DNA of 64,000 nucleotides from Chryseobacterium rhizosphaerae (GTDB lineage Bacteria; Bacteroidota; Bacteroidia; Flavobacteriales; Weeksellaceae): NCBI RefSeq assembly GCF_003385455.1, contig NZ_QNUF01000011.1, positions 1 to 64,000 of the forward strand. Reading direction: 5' to 3'. Made by a program: the position numbers and the translations under genes. Positions within the stretch are counted from its first letter, which is position 1. Each line of letters starts with the position of its first letter. This document shows positions 51,053 through 59,049 of this stretch, in pieces. A model generated the notes under the pieces. The model saw nothing but the letters and a program-made list of their open reading frames with translations, had not been told where the DNA came from and did not search any database.

Positions 51053-52486
51053 TTGGAAAAAATTGCTGTTATCGGAGGACTTGGCACTTTGTCGGGAGGT
51101 GACTTATTTTTTAAATTACTTAAAAACCAACGGGTATTAAAAAATCAATTACAGTATCACTTTGTATTTGAACAGCAACCTTATAGCCAAATCAATCTAC
51201 CTTTATATCATGAAGAAGATATAAAGTCTAGAAAGTATTACACCTATAATGTCTGCAAAAAATTTGAAGCCCAGTCTTTAACCAAAGTACTTCTTCCCTG
51301 TTTTGCCAGCCATTCGTTTTTAGAAGAACTTCAAAAAGAAATCTCTATTCCGATCGTTAATATTTTCAAAGCATTAGCAGAATATATCAACTCAAGATTT
51401 AAAACTCCAATAAAAATAGGAGTATTAACATCTGATTATGTCAAAGAAAGCCATATGCTGAGCCAATATATTCCGGATCATGAATTAATATTTCCTTCCC
51501 ATCAGGAAAGGTTAATGGAAGCTATTTATGGAGATCAGGGCATCAAAAATGGTTATTTTGACGGGCTTTCTTTAGAATATATCTACCAAGCTTGTACGGA
51601 ACTCAATAGCAATGGCTGTGACATTATCCTGCCGGGAATCACAGAGCTTTCTCTGATTGTAGAACAGCTATGGAAGCGGGGAATATCCATTCTTGATGTA
51701 AACCAGATCTATGCTGATTATGCTTTAGAACATGATAGCGATATAACTGCAAAACCATTTAAACTTGGCATATTAGGAGGTGTAGGCCCTTCAGCTACCG
51801 TAGATTTCATGAACAAAATTATCAAGAATACACCTGCACAAAAGGATCAGGACCATATTAAGATGGTTGTTGAGCAAAACCCTCAGATTCCCGATAGAAC
51901 AGCCCATCTGATCTATAATGAAACAGATCCGAGTATAGCCCTGTTTTCCACTTGCAGACGTTTGGAAGCCGAAGGAGTTGACGCCATTGCTATTCCTTGC
52001 AATACGGCCCATGCTTTTGTACAAGATATTCAGGAACATTTAAGTATTCCGATCATCAATATGCTGACAACAACAGCTGAATACATTCGTGAAAGCTTTG
52101 GAGAATCAGTGAAAGTAGGATTACTGGCCACCAGTGGAACTATTGAAAGTAAAGTCTACCATAATATCCTGGAAGAATTTGGATTTGATGTTGTTATTCC
52201 CGATCAGGAACATCAAAATAATGTCATGGAAAGTATCTATGGTAAATTTGGAGTAAAGGCAGGGTTTACTGAGGGACTTTGTAAAGAGAGCCTTCTTAAA
52301 GCAGCAGATTTCGTCATCAATAGCGGGGCCGAGGTTATTATACTCGGTTGTACAGAACTCCCTCTCCTATTTCCTATAGAAACTAAGATTGTCAAAAACG
52401 GAAAAAGCATTCCTTTGATTGACCCAACCTTAATTCTTGCAAAAAAAATAGTCCTGATTACAAAAAATGAAAGCAGCAACAAATAG
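51053..52486 (+). CDS. Tandem aspartate/glutamate racemase-like protein, one half probably inactive
   Basis: This 477-aa protein is two Asp/Glu racemase domains in tandem (about 1-225 and 236-477). Each begins with a family strand: IAVIGGLGTLSGGD at the N-terminus, LGILGGVGPSATVDF at about 238. The second half keeps both catalytic cysteines: C316 in IPCNTAHAF and C433 in ILGCTELPLLF. The first half has C83 in LPCFASHSF, but the partner Cys is replaced by Gly (G195 in ILPGITELS), so racemisation there is unlikely. Normal racemases are single-domain homodimers of about 230 aa. The start is a TTG at 51053. The fused form may be an intramolecular heterodimer with a structural or ligand-binding first half. 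Confidence 0.85.
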   Translation: MEKIAVIGGLGTLSGGDLFFKLLKNQRVLKNQLQYHFVFEQQPYSQINLPLYHEEDIKSRKYYTYNVCKKFEAQSLTKVLLPCFASHSFLEELQKEISIPIVNIFKALAEYINSRFKTPIKIGVLTSDYVKESHMLSQYIPDHELIFPSHQERLMEAIYGDQGIKNGYFDGLSLEYIYQACTELNSNGCDIILPGITELSLIVEQLWKRGISILDVNQIYADYALEHDSDITAKPFKLGILGGVGPSATVDFMNKIIKNTPAQKDQDHIKMVVEQNPQIPDRTAHLIYNETDPSIALFSTCRRLEAEGVDAIAIPCNTAHAFVQDIQEHLSIPIINMLTTTAEYIRESFGESVKVGLLATSGTIESKVYHNILEEFGFDVVIPDQEHQNNVMESIYGKFGVKAGFTEGLCKESLLKAADFVINSGAEVIILGCTELPLLFPIETKIVKNGKSIPLIDPTLILAKKIVLITKNESSNK

Positions 52487-52495
52487 AGAGAATGT

Positions 52496-52523
52496 TGGAA
52501 GATGGGAGCTGGAAGATGGAAGT
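52496..52523. repeat. GGAAGATGG direct repeats
   Basis: TTGGAAGATGGGAGC and CTGGAAGATGGAAG are near-identical neighbours just after the racemase-like gene. They resemble other low-complexity intergenic motifs in this window. Confidence 0.5.
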
Positions 52524-52581
52524 TTCTATTTGACAATAAAAACAAAGGCAAACTTATTTAGAAAATCCATGCAAAAAAATA

Positions 52582-52612
52582 CCCTTTGCAAGGTTTGAAA
52601 CCTTGCCAAGGG
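52582..52612. other. 31-bp near-perfect palindrome
   Basis: CCCTT-T-GCAAGGTTT, a one-base centre, AAACCTTGC-C-AAGGG: only one mismatched pair. It shares AAGGTTT/AAACCTT with the hairpin at 7884-7910, so both may belong to one dispersed hairpin family. It lies 27 bases beyond the 3' end of the HugZ-like gene and may act in transcription termination, though no T-run is obvious. Confidence 0.65.
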
Positions 52613-52638
52613 TAATCAAATTTCATCCCTCTTCTTAT

Positions 52639-53169
52639 TTATTTAGACTGATGGTTCACATCATTTCTATGCTCAATAATTTCAAGATTGGAATCTACAA
52701 AGTAAGCACTTCCGAATCCGTTTACATAAGATCCTTTTACCGGTTGTAAAGCAATCAAAATAAAGTCACCCATTTCAGAAATGACATCCACTACTTTTCC
52801 GTGAGCTTCTTTCAATTTTGCAACTACGTTATTCCATGTTTCAGAGTCTCTTTCTATCTGAGAAGTTGTAGCTTCAATAGTCAGACGTTCTCTGGCATAT
52901 ATTTGTTTGGTAGCAGATTCATCTTCAATAAACATCATTGAGGTTTTTCTTCCTTCTGCAAGATTTTTGGTATGTCTCGCCATAAAAGATACCAGAATAT
53001 AGAATGTATGACCATCCTGTACAAAAGGAGCATAGCTGGAATTAGGATTTCCTTCCGCATCTACGGTGGCCAGAACTACACTTTTACTTCTTTCTATAAG
53101 CTCTTTTACTTTTGGAGCAACGGGTTTTGCTTTTCTTTGAGATTCGTCTTGGGTATTGGTATGATTCAT
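52639..53169 (-). CDS. HugZ-like pyridoxamine-phosphate-oxidase-fold protein
   Basis: This 176-aa protein has the split-barrel flavin-binding fold. VKELIERSKSVVLATVDAEGNPNSSYAPFVQDGHTFYIL (in part) is the N-terminal signature of the HugZ/PNPOx family. RHTKNLAEGRKTSMMFIEDE carries the phosphate-binding Arg residues, and GDFILIALQPVKGSYVNGFGSAYFVD is the end of the barrel. HugZ proteins take part in heme use in other bacteria; whether this one binds heme or FMN is not determined. Single gene. Confidence 0.85.
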   Translation of the reverse strand: MNHTNTQDESQRKAKPVAPKVKELIERSKSVVLATVDAEGNPNSSYAPFVQDGHTFYILVSFMARHTKNLAEGRKTSMMFIEDESATKQIYARERLTIEATTSQIERDSETWNNVVAKLKEAHGKVVDVISEMGDFILIALQPVKGSYVNGFGSAYFVDSNLEIIEHRNDVNHQSK

Positions 53170-53288
53170 TAAGGTATTATTTATGAGATAAAAATAGTTA
53201 TTTATATTAAGACTAAATAATTTTAAGCCATGTTTAATCTCATAAATCCGAACTCAGGCTGCCGTTTTTTTATCTTAATTATTAATTG

Positions 53289-53296
53289 TAATTTTG
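53289..53296 (+). promoter_or_regulatory. -7 promoter box (TAATTTTG) for ahcY
   Basis: An exact TAnnTTTG match 40 bases before the ATG, with a TTTTTT stretch near 53265-53270 in the -33 position. Confidence 0.6.
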
Positions 53297-53336
53297 CATT
53301 TCATTATCAATTGAATTTAAAAACTATTCATTACAT

Positions 53337-54650
53337 ATGAGTACTACAACACAATACGTTCCTTATAAAGTTAAGGACATTTCCCTAGCAGAATGGGGAA
53401 GAAAAGAAATTACTCTTGCAGAAGCAGAAATGCCAGGCCTGATGTCTATTCGTGAAGAATACGGACCATCTCAGCCACTTAAAGGAGCAAGAATTGCAGG
53501 ATGTCTTCACATGACAATCCAAACAGCTGTGCTTATCGAGACATTAGTAGCTTTAGGAGCTGAAGTTACCTGGTCTTCTTGTAATATTTTCTCTACTCAG
53601 GATCACGCTGCTGCTGCTATTGCTGCTGCAGGAATTCCGGTATATGCTTGGAAAGGATTAAATGAGGAGGAATTTGACTGGTGTATTGAGCAGACTTTAT
53701 TCTTTGGAGAAGACAGAAAACCATTAAACATGATTCTGGATGATGGTGGAGATTTAACCAATATGGTTTTTGATAAATACCCTGAATTCACAAAAGATAT
53801 CAAAGGGCTTTCTGAAGAAACAACTACCGGAGTACACAGATTGTACGAAAGAATGAAGAACGGAACTTTAGTAATGCCTGCTATCAACGTAAACGATTCA
53901 GTAACTAAATCTAAATTCGACAACAAATACGGATGTAAAGAATCTGCAGTAGATGCTGTAAGAAGAGCTACTGACGTTATGTTAGCTGGAAAAAGAGTGG
54001 TAGTTTGTGGATACGGAGACGTAGGTAAAGGTACTGCTGCTTCTTTCAGAGGAGCTGGTTCTATTGTTACGGTTACTGAAATTGACCCTATCTGTGCACT
54101 TCAGGCTGCTATGGATGGATATGAAGTAAAAAGATTAGATACTGTAGTAGACAATGCAGATATCATCATTACTACAACCGGTAACTTTAACATCGTAAGA
54201 GGAGAGCACTTCCTTAAAATGAAAGACAAAGCTATCGTTTGTAACATCGGACACTTCGATAACGAAATCGATATGGCTTGGTTAAACAAAAACTACGGTC
54301 AGACTAAATCTGAAGTGAAACCTCAGGTTGATATCTATACTATCGAAGGAAAAGAAGTTATTATCTTAGCAGAAGGAAGACTGGTAAACCTTGGATGTGC
54401 AACAGGACACCCAAGTTTTGTAATGTCTAACTCTTTCTCTAACCAGACTTTGGCTCAGATCGAATTATGGAACAACGCTGCGGCTTACAAAAACGAAGTA
54501 TACATGCTTCCTAAGCACTTAGATGAGAAAGTAGCTGCTTTACACCTTAAAAAATTAAGCGTAGAGCTTGAAACTCTTTCTACAGAACAAGCTGAGTACA
54601 TCGGTGTGGACGTAAAAGGACCATTCAAACCTGAGTACTACAGATACTAA
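53337..54650 (+). CDS. ahcY: S-adenosylhomocysteinase
   Basis: This 437-aa NAD-dependent enzyme splits S-adenosylhomocysteine to adenosine and homocysteine, closing the methyl cycle. [15 protein letters not shown] and [15 protein letters not shown] are the substrate-domain signatures. [20 protein letters not shown] is the NAD-binding loop, and the C-terminal PFKPEYYRY with the essential Lys and Tyr is intact. Length is typical of the short bacterial form. Single gene with its own promoter and terminator; codon use looks highly adapted, like pruA. Confidence 0.98.
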   Translation: MSTTTQYVPYKVKDISLAEWGRKEITLAEAEMPGLMSIREEYGPSQPLKGARIAGCLHMTIQTAVLIETLVALGAEVTWSSCNIFSTQDHAAAAIAAAGIPVYAWKGLNEEEFDWCIEQTLFFGEDRKPLNMILDDGGDLTNMVFDKYPEFTKDIKGLSEETTTGVHRLYERMKNGTLVMPAINVNDSVTKSKFDNKYGCKESAVDAVRRATDVMLAGKRVVVCGYGDVGKGTAASFRGAGSIVTVTEIDPICALQAAMDGYEVKRLDTVVDNADIIITTTGNFNIVRGEHFLKMKDKAIVCNIGHFDNEIDMAWLNKNYGQTKSEVKPQVDIYTIEGKEVIILAEGRLVNLGCATGHPSFVMSNSFSNQTLAQIELWNNAAAYKNEVYMLPKHLDEKVAALHLKKLSVELETLSTEQAEYIGVDVKGPFKPEYYRY

Positions 54651-54673
54651 GAGTTACATCAAAATATAATATG

Positions 54674-54708
54674 ATCCCACTATTCCAAATAGTGGGATTT
54701 TTTTTATT
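54674..54708 (+). terminator. Terminator after ahcY
   Basis: ATCCCACTATT and AATAGTGGGAT pair perfectly, followed by TTTTTTT. Confidence 0.95.
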
Positions 54709-54728
54709 TAGACCTCCTGAGCATTCCT

Positions 54729-54882
54729 TATTTTTGCAAGCAAAAAAATACAGTATAATGACTCAGGATTACCTATATAGGTTATAGGAAAAGGGTCAGA
54801 TGGAAATCTTTTCGTTCAGTACCATTATAAATATATCACTCAATAAGATAAGAGCTCTCCAATTTGGGGAGTTTTTTTTATG
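54729..54882 (+). ncRNA. Candidate small RNA or leader locus (unassigned)
   Basis: TATTTTTG (54729-54736) matches a -7 box, and a terminator-like hairpin (CTCTCC-AATTT-GGGGAG at 54855-54871) followed by TTTTTTTT ends near 54880. Between them there is no gene longer than nine codons (MTQDYLYRL, 54758-54787). A free-standing promoter and terminator of this kind could define a transcript of about 140 bases. No known RNA family is recognised, and it could also be a remnant leader. Confidence 0.35.
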
Positions 54883-54934
54883 AGGCGTGAATTATGGAGT
54901 GTGGGATTCGGGGTTAAATAATCCTTATAAATAT

Positions 54935-54999
54935 TCAATAGGAACGGACTTTAGTCCGTTTTCACGATAGAATAAAATCAAACTGGCTTTAGCCAAAAC
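54935..54999 (-). repeat. Two-hairpin TAAAGCC dispersed repeat, copy 4
   Basis: Read on the minus strand it begins TTTTGGCTAAAGCCA, then a spacer, ACGGACTAAAGTCCGT as a perfect second palindrome, then TCCTATTGAAT. The inverse orientation shows that the element can insert either way. The rest of 54883-55108 shows no gene. Confidence 0.85.
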
Positions 55000-55108
55000 A
55001 TTAAAATTAATGAATGTATTTCACCGTATTTTGCCCATATTTTCTCTCTCCTAGAGCTCTGTTTATAAAAAATGAATATCTTAGCCTTCTTAAATAAAAC
55101 ATTAATCT

Positions 55109-55501
55109 ATGAAAAAACAAAAAGTCTCGAATGCATTCATCGCTGCATCCTGGGTAGCATTGGGAGCAGGAATGGTCGGCTATATTGTAGGCCTTGCAAG
55201 AGCTGAAATGCTGTTGAACGAAAAAGGATACTATTTCACAATCCTGCTCTATGGCCTATTTGCGGTTGTTTCTCTTCAGAAAGCAGTCCGTGACAGATTA
55301 GAGAATATTCAGGTAACAGATATTTATTACGGGATCTGTTGGTTTGCAACACTATCATCTATTGTATTACTGGCGGTAGGACTTTGGAATGCCACCATAC
55401 TTCCAAGTGAAAAAGGATTCTATGCCTTTGCGTTTCTACTGGCACTTTTTGGAGCCATCTCCGTCCAGAAAAATACAAGAGACAATATGGTTCAGGACTG
55501 A
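55109..55501 (+). CDS. YiaA/YiaB-family inner-membrane protein
   Basis: This 130-aa protein is two copies of a two-helix membrane unit: NAFIAASWVALGAGMVGYIVGL ... YYFTILLYGLFAVVSLQKAVRD, repeated as YGICWFATLSSIVLLAVGLW ... GFYAFAFLLALFGAISVQKNTRD (shown in parts). The duplicated QK-x-x-RD ends mark the yiaA/B repeat. Function of the family is unknown. The ATG is close to a TAAAAC region with no clear box. Confidence 0.85.
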   Translation: MKKQKVSNAFIAASWVALGAGMVGYIVGLARAEMLLNEKGYYFTILLYGLFAVVSLQKAVRDRLENIQVTDIYYGICWFATLSSIVLLAVGLWNATILPSEKGFYAFAFLLALFGAISVQKNTRDNMVQD

Positions 55502-55642
55502 TAAAAAACCTTCCATTTTTATGTGGAACATATTTTATTTATCTTTTTTGATTTATACCTGATTCACGCAATCTCATTATCAAAAAAAACGTTCTGCAGT
55601 TCATTAAAAATGACACTGTTTCTTCAAAATTTACTAAAAAAC

Positions 55643-55672
55643 AAAAAGCCTCCCTTTTCAGTGAGGCTTTTG
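55643..55672. terminator. Bidirectional terminator between yiaA-like gene and purE
   Basis: AAAAGCCTC and GAGGCTTTT pair around an eleven-base loop, with A/T-rich flanks. Serves convergent genes. Confidence 0.9.
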
Positions 55673-55693
55673 AATATTATAAGTCCATTGCAA

Positions 55694-56197
55694 CTATTGA
55701 TCAAAATGATTAGGATGTTGTGCTTTGATATCATCCACAGTTCCCAATACTTTATCTTTCAAAGAATCCTGATATTTCTGAAGATTTTCAGCTATCTGAG
55801 CATCTGCACTTCCTAAAATCTTTGCCGCTAAAATCCCTGCATTTAAAGCCCCGTTTAAGGCTACGGTGGCTACCGGAATTCCACCAGGCATCTGAAGGAT
55901 AGACAGTACAGAATCCCATCCGTCAATAGAATTACTGGATAAAATAGGAACTCCTATTACCGGAAGTGTGGTACAGCTTGCTACCATTCCGGGAAGGTGT
56001 GCAGCACCTCCTGCACCGGCAACAATTACTTTCAGGCCTCTTTCTTTAGCCGTCTTCGCATACTCAAACATTCTTTCCGGTGTTCTATGTGCCGAAACAA
56101 CGGTCAGTTCATATGGAATATCCAGACTTTTCAGAAAATTTGCAGCTTGTTCCATGATTGGCAGATCACTCTGACTGCCCATAATAATTCCTACCAT
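55694..56197 (-). CDS. purE: N5-carboxyaminoimidazole ribonucleotide mutase
   Basis: This 167-aa enzyme rearranges N5-CAIR to CAIR in purine biosynthesis. [13 protein letters not shown] is the class I signature, SAHRTPERM carries the catalytic His, and [18 protein letters not shown] closes the site. The ATG at 56197 is chosen (MVGIIMGSQ); the alternative TTG at 56203 adds two codons. Its partner purK lies about 6.6 kb away on the same strand with unrelated genes between. It has its own promoter box. Confidence 0.96.
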   Translation of the reverse strand: MVGIIMGSQSDLPIMEQAANFLKSLDIPYELTVVSAHRTPERMFEYAKTAKERGLKVIVAGAGGAAHLPGMVASCTTLPVIGVPILSSNSIDGWDSVLSILQMPGGIPVATVALNGALNAGILAAKILGSADAQIAENLQKYQDSLKDKVLGTVDDIKAQHPNHFDQ

Positions 56198-56217
56198 CTT
56201 CAATTTTATTAGATCCT

Positions 56218-56225
56218 CAAAGATA
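56218..56225 (-). promoter_or_regulatory. -7 promoter box (TATCTTTG) for purE
   Basis: An exact TAnnTTTG match on the minus strand, 20 bases before the purE ATG. The rest of the 56226-56412 spacer shows no gene. Confidence 0.6.
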
Positions 56226-56412
56226 AAAAATTAAAACCTCTTGTTAAAATTTAAGTCATCAGCCAATAATAAAAAAATATAAATCAAAAAGAATTAATTA
56301 CTCCCTATTCATCATATTCAACATTTAAAATAGAGGCAGAAATTCATTAAATATAGATCTGTATCAGTAAAAATTACACTAACTGTGCCCATCCCGTTTA
56401 TTTAAAAACCGG

Positions 56413-56420
56413 TAAATTTG
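56413..56420 (+). promoter_or_regulatory. -7 promoter box (TAAATTTG) for the DMT gene
   Basis: An exact TAnnTTTG match that includes the TTG at 56418-56420 where the open frame could formally begin. A start inside its own -7 box is impossible for this promoter, so a downstream start (56442) is likelier. Confidence 0.55.
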
Positions 56421-56441
56421 TCAATCACACCTTATTTACCC

Positions 56442-57362
56442 TTGAAAGATTATAAACTCATTTTTGCCGTTTTTACTGTTGCTATTGTTTGGGGAACTAC
56501 ATTTTTAGCCATTCGTGTCGCAGTAGAAACTATTCCCGCGTGGTTTGTTGCAGGAATCCGTCAACTTTTTGCTTCTATTATCATGCTTTTTATTCTCCTT
56601 TCCCGAAAGGAATTTAAGTGGATTGGATGGAAAAATCTGGGGTATCAAGTTATTTTCGCTTCCCTAATTCTGGTTATAGCCAATGGAATGGTTACAGTAG
56701 CTGAAGAAAGCGTTACCAGCAGTCTGGCTTCTCTAATTAGTGCTTGTGCTCCTATTCTGGTGTTTTTAGGAAGTCTTGCCATTGGCCTGCAAAAATTCAG
56801 TTTTAGGGCTATGGCTGGTGTTTTGATATGTTTCAGCGGTATACTTTTTGTGTTCTGGGACGGCCTTAAAGATCTTGCCAACCCCCAATACAGGACAGGA
56901 ATGATTTTCCTTTTCTGTGCTATTTCAGGATGGGCTTCAGGAACAATCTTTACCAAAAAAATGAATATTCAAAGCGGAAATATCACCCTGAACCTATTTT
57001 ATCAGTTTCTCTTTGCGGGAGTCGTTCAGATCATTTTCGCCTTTATTTTTTCAGAAAATTACAACTTTGAAAACTGGACTTTAAAGAGTATCTCTGCTAT
57101 GTTATACCTCTCTGTTTTTGGCTCGGTAGCTGCCTTTTTTGCATTCCATTATGCATTAACAAAGATCTCTCCGGTACAGGTTTCTATTATTGCCTATATC
57201 AATACTATTATTGCTATTTTCTTAGGATGGCTGATTATGGATGAAAAGATTTCTTTTAAATTTATTATTGCAACGGCCTTAATTATCTGTGGTGTCTTTA
57301 TTATCAATTACAGACCTGAAATGTTTAAAAAGAAAAAGATAGAAAAAGCGGCAAGCATCTAA
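56442..57362 (+). CDS. DMT-superfamily (EamA) transporter
   Basis: This about 306-aa inner-membrane permease has ten predicted helices in two EamA halves (about 3-135 and 150-290). WGTTFLAIRVAVETIPAWFVAGIRQ (in part) is the first-half signature; SISAMLYLSVFGSVAAFFAFHYAL and YINTIIAIFLGWLIMDEKIS (in part) mark the second. It likely exports a small metabolite or amino acid; substrate unknown. The start is a TTG at 56442, since the upstream TTG lies in the -7 box. The gene ends in a four-base overlap with the convergent esterase. Confidence 0.88.
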   Translation: MKDYKLIFAVFTVAIVWGTTFLAIRVAVETIPAWFVAGIRQLFASIIMLFILLSRKEFKWIGWKNLGYQVIFASLILVIANGMVTVAEESVTSSLASLISACAPILVFLGSLAIGLQKFSFRAMAGVLICFSGILFVFWDGLKDLANPQYRTGMIFLFCAISGWASGTIFTKKMNIQSGNITLNLFYQFLFAGVVQIIFAFIFSENYNFENWTLKSISAMLYLSVFGSVAAFFAFHYALTKISPVQVSIIAYINTIIAIFLGWLIMDEKISFKFIIATALIICGVFIINYRPEMFKKKKIEKAASI

Positions 57363-58291
57363 TGGTCTCCATTTTTTAAAAAACCATTTATTTTTAGCCA
57401 GTTTAAAAAGAATTTCGGCCATTCTTCAGTATTAGTCCCTTTTTTACCTAACCCCCAACCGTGGCCCCCTGACTGGAATAAATGCATTTCTGCCGGAACT
57501 TTATTATTTTTCAGTGCCTGATACATGAGAATACTGTTTTCTACCGGAGAAATAGGATCGTCTTCAGATTGTGCTAAAAAGGTCATAGGTGTCTGAGTTC
57601 CCACTTGCTTTTCAACTGAAAGTTTGGCTTCGCTCTCTGCATCCCCATTCTTTCCCAATAAAGATTTAAATGAATGGGTATTATTGTTAGGTGGCAACAT
57701 AGATACGATGGGATAAATCATGCCCGTGAAATTAGGTCGTGCCGAAACTAAATCCATAGCATCCTGTGGCGAATAATACGCTGTATTAAACGTAGAGGAA
57801 ATATATCCCGCCAAATGCCCTCCCGCAGAAAATCCCAGTACCCCTATTTTATTGGGATCAATTTTATATTTGTCCGCATTGCTTCTGATTATTCTTAACG
57901 CGCGCTGAGCATCCTGAAATGGGACCATATTACTTGCCCATCCTTCTCCGGGAAGCCTGTATTCCAATTCAAATGCTGTAATTCCCAGTGACTTCAGCCA
58001 CTCTCCGGTCGGATAACCTTCTGATCCTGATTCAATATGGGCATAACCTCCCCCACTTATCACCAATATGGCAATTCCATTGGGATTTGTTGGTTCATGA
58101 ATGATTAATTGGGGAACAGCAATATGAGTTAATGAACCTTTTGGGGATGCTTTATTTTCACCTGCTGGGCCTGGTCCATCCGGAATTTTTTCCCAAAGCA
58201 AAACAGATTGCAGCTTATCCTTAGCGGAGCTTGCTTCCTGTGCCAATAGCATATTGACTGAACAGAACAGGAAAAGAAAAATATTTTTCAT
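57359..58291 (-). CDS. Secreted alpha/beta hydrolase (esterase-like)
   Basis: This 310-aa hydrolase has a signal peptide (MKNIFLFLFCSVNMLLAQ). NGIAILVISGGGYAHIESGSEG carries the oxyanion HGG-like GGGY, and the nucleophile elbow is GFSAGGHLAG (about S155). The acid and His lie in DDPISPVENSI and SGGHGWGLG. The pattern fits the BD-FAE/Est-type family of carbohydrate or lipid esterases. It is likely periplasmic. Convergent with the DMT gene, overlapping by four bases. Confidence 0.9.
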   Translation of the reverse strand: MKNIFLFLFCSVNMLLAQEASSAKDKLQSVLLWEKIPDGPGPAGENKASPKGSLTHIAVPQLIIHEPTNPNGIAILVISGGGYAHIESGSEGYPTGEWLKSLGITAFELEYRLPGEGWASNMVPFQDAQRALRIIRSNADKYKIDPNKIGVLGFSAGGHLAGYISSTFNTAYYSPQDAMDLVSARPNFTGMIYPIVSMLPPNNNTHSFKSLLGKNGDAESEAKLSVEKQVGTQTPMTFLAQSEDDPISPVENSILMYQALKNNKVPAEMHLFQSGGHGWGLGKKGTNTEEWPKFFLNWLKINGFLKNGDH

Positions 58292-58479
58292 TTTTTAAAT
58301 TTTTAGTTCCTAAATCAAATAGTTCCCATTAATCAAAAGTAATAACTATTATGAACAAATAATGACAGGGAAACCACCAATGTTTTATTTATTATATTGT
58401 AGGGAAGCCATCTTTTACCTGAGGATATTTTTCACATTTCCCCTTTTTTCCTTATATTGTTATACTCAACCTACACAAT

Positions 58480-59043
58480 ATGCTAAAAAACACATTTTTT
58501 GTCCTTCTGGCAGCCTCTTTACTTTTGATCAGCTGTGACTTTAAAGAAAAAGAAAAAAACCTGACAGACCGAGAAAAACAATTGCTCGAAAAGGAGAAGA
58601 TATTCGCCAAAAAAGAATCCGAATATCAGTCACTTCTTAAAATGAGAGACAGTGTTTTTGCTAAAAAGGATTCGGTAAAAACAGCAGTATGGCCGGCAGA
58701 AATTTCAGGATCATGGAACGGAAAAGTAATCTGTACAGAATCCAACTGCAGTGATTATGCGGTAGGTGATCAGCGTACAGATATCTGGGAATTTGATAAT
58801 GATTCTACCCAGCCGATCACAAAAATTATCAACAATAACAATCTGGTAAGACTTTATGCCGGTAAGTTTGAAAATAATGAGATCAAATTATCTTTTAAGA
58901 CAGATTCTACAGCAAAAAAGAATGTAGAAATGAATGTCCTTCTTAACGATATTTCCGATAACAAAATCAAGGGAACCAGAACCATTACTTCTGATGGCTG
59001 CAGTGCCAAGTTCTCTGTTGAGTTAGTACGTTCCACAAAATAA
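58480..59043 (+). CDS. Lipoprotein with coiled-coil and unknown beta domain
   Basis: This 187-aa lipoprotein has a lipobox LLISC (C19), then a charged coiled coil (about 22-62: DREKQLLEKEKIFAKKESEY). A beta-rich C-terminal part follows (SGSWNGKVICTESNCSDYAVGDQRTDIWEFD; KGTRTITSDGCSAKFSVELV, shown in part) with three cysteines. No family is recognised. It lies 6 bp upstream of an antiporter gene in the same direction, so the two are probably co-expressed. Confidence 0.75.
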   Translation: MLKNTFFVLLAASLLLISCDFKEKEKNLTDREKQLLEKEKIFAKKESEYQSLLKMRDSVFAKKDSVKTAVWPAEISGSWNGKVICTESNCSDYAVGDQRTDIWEFDNDSTQPITKIINNNNLVRLYAGKFENNEIKLSFKTDSTAKKNVEMNVLLNDISDNKIKGTRTITSDGCSAKFSVELVRSTK

Positions 59044-59049
59044 GCACCT

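Noticed and set aside
55523..55816. 97-codon plus-strand frame over the purE 3' end
   Set aside because: It runs through the terminator and antisense to purE; hydrophobic shadow without support.
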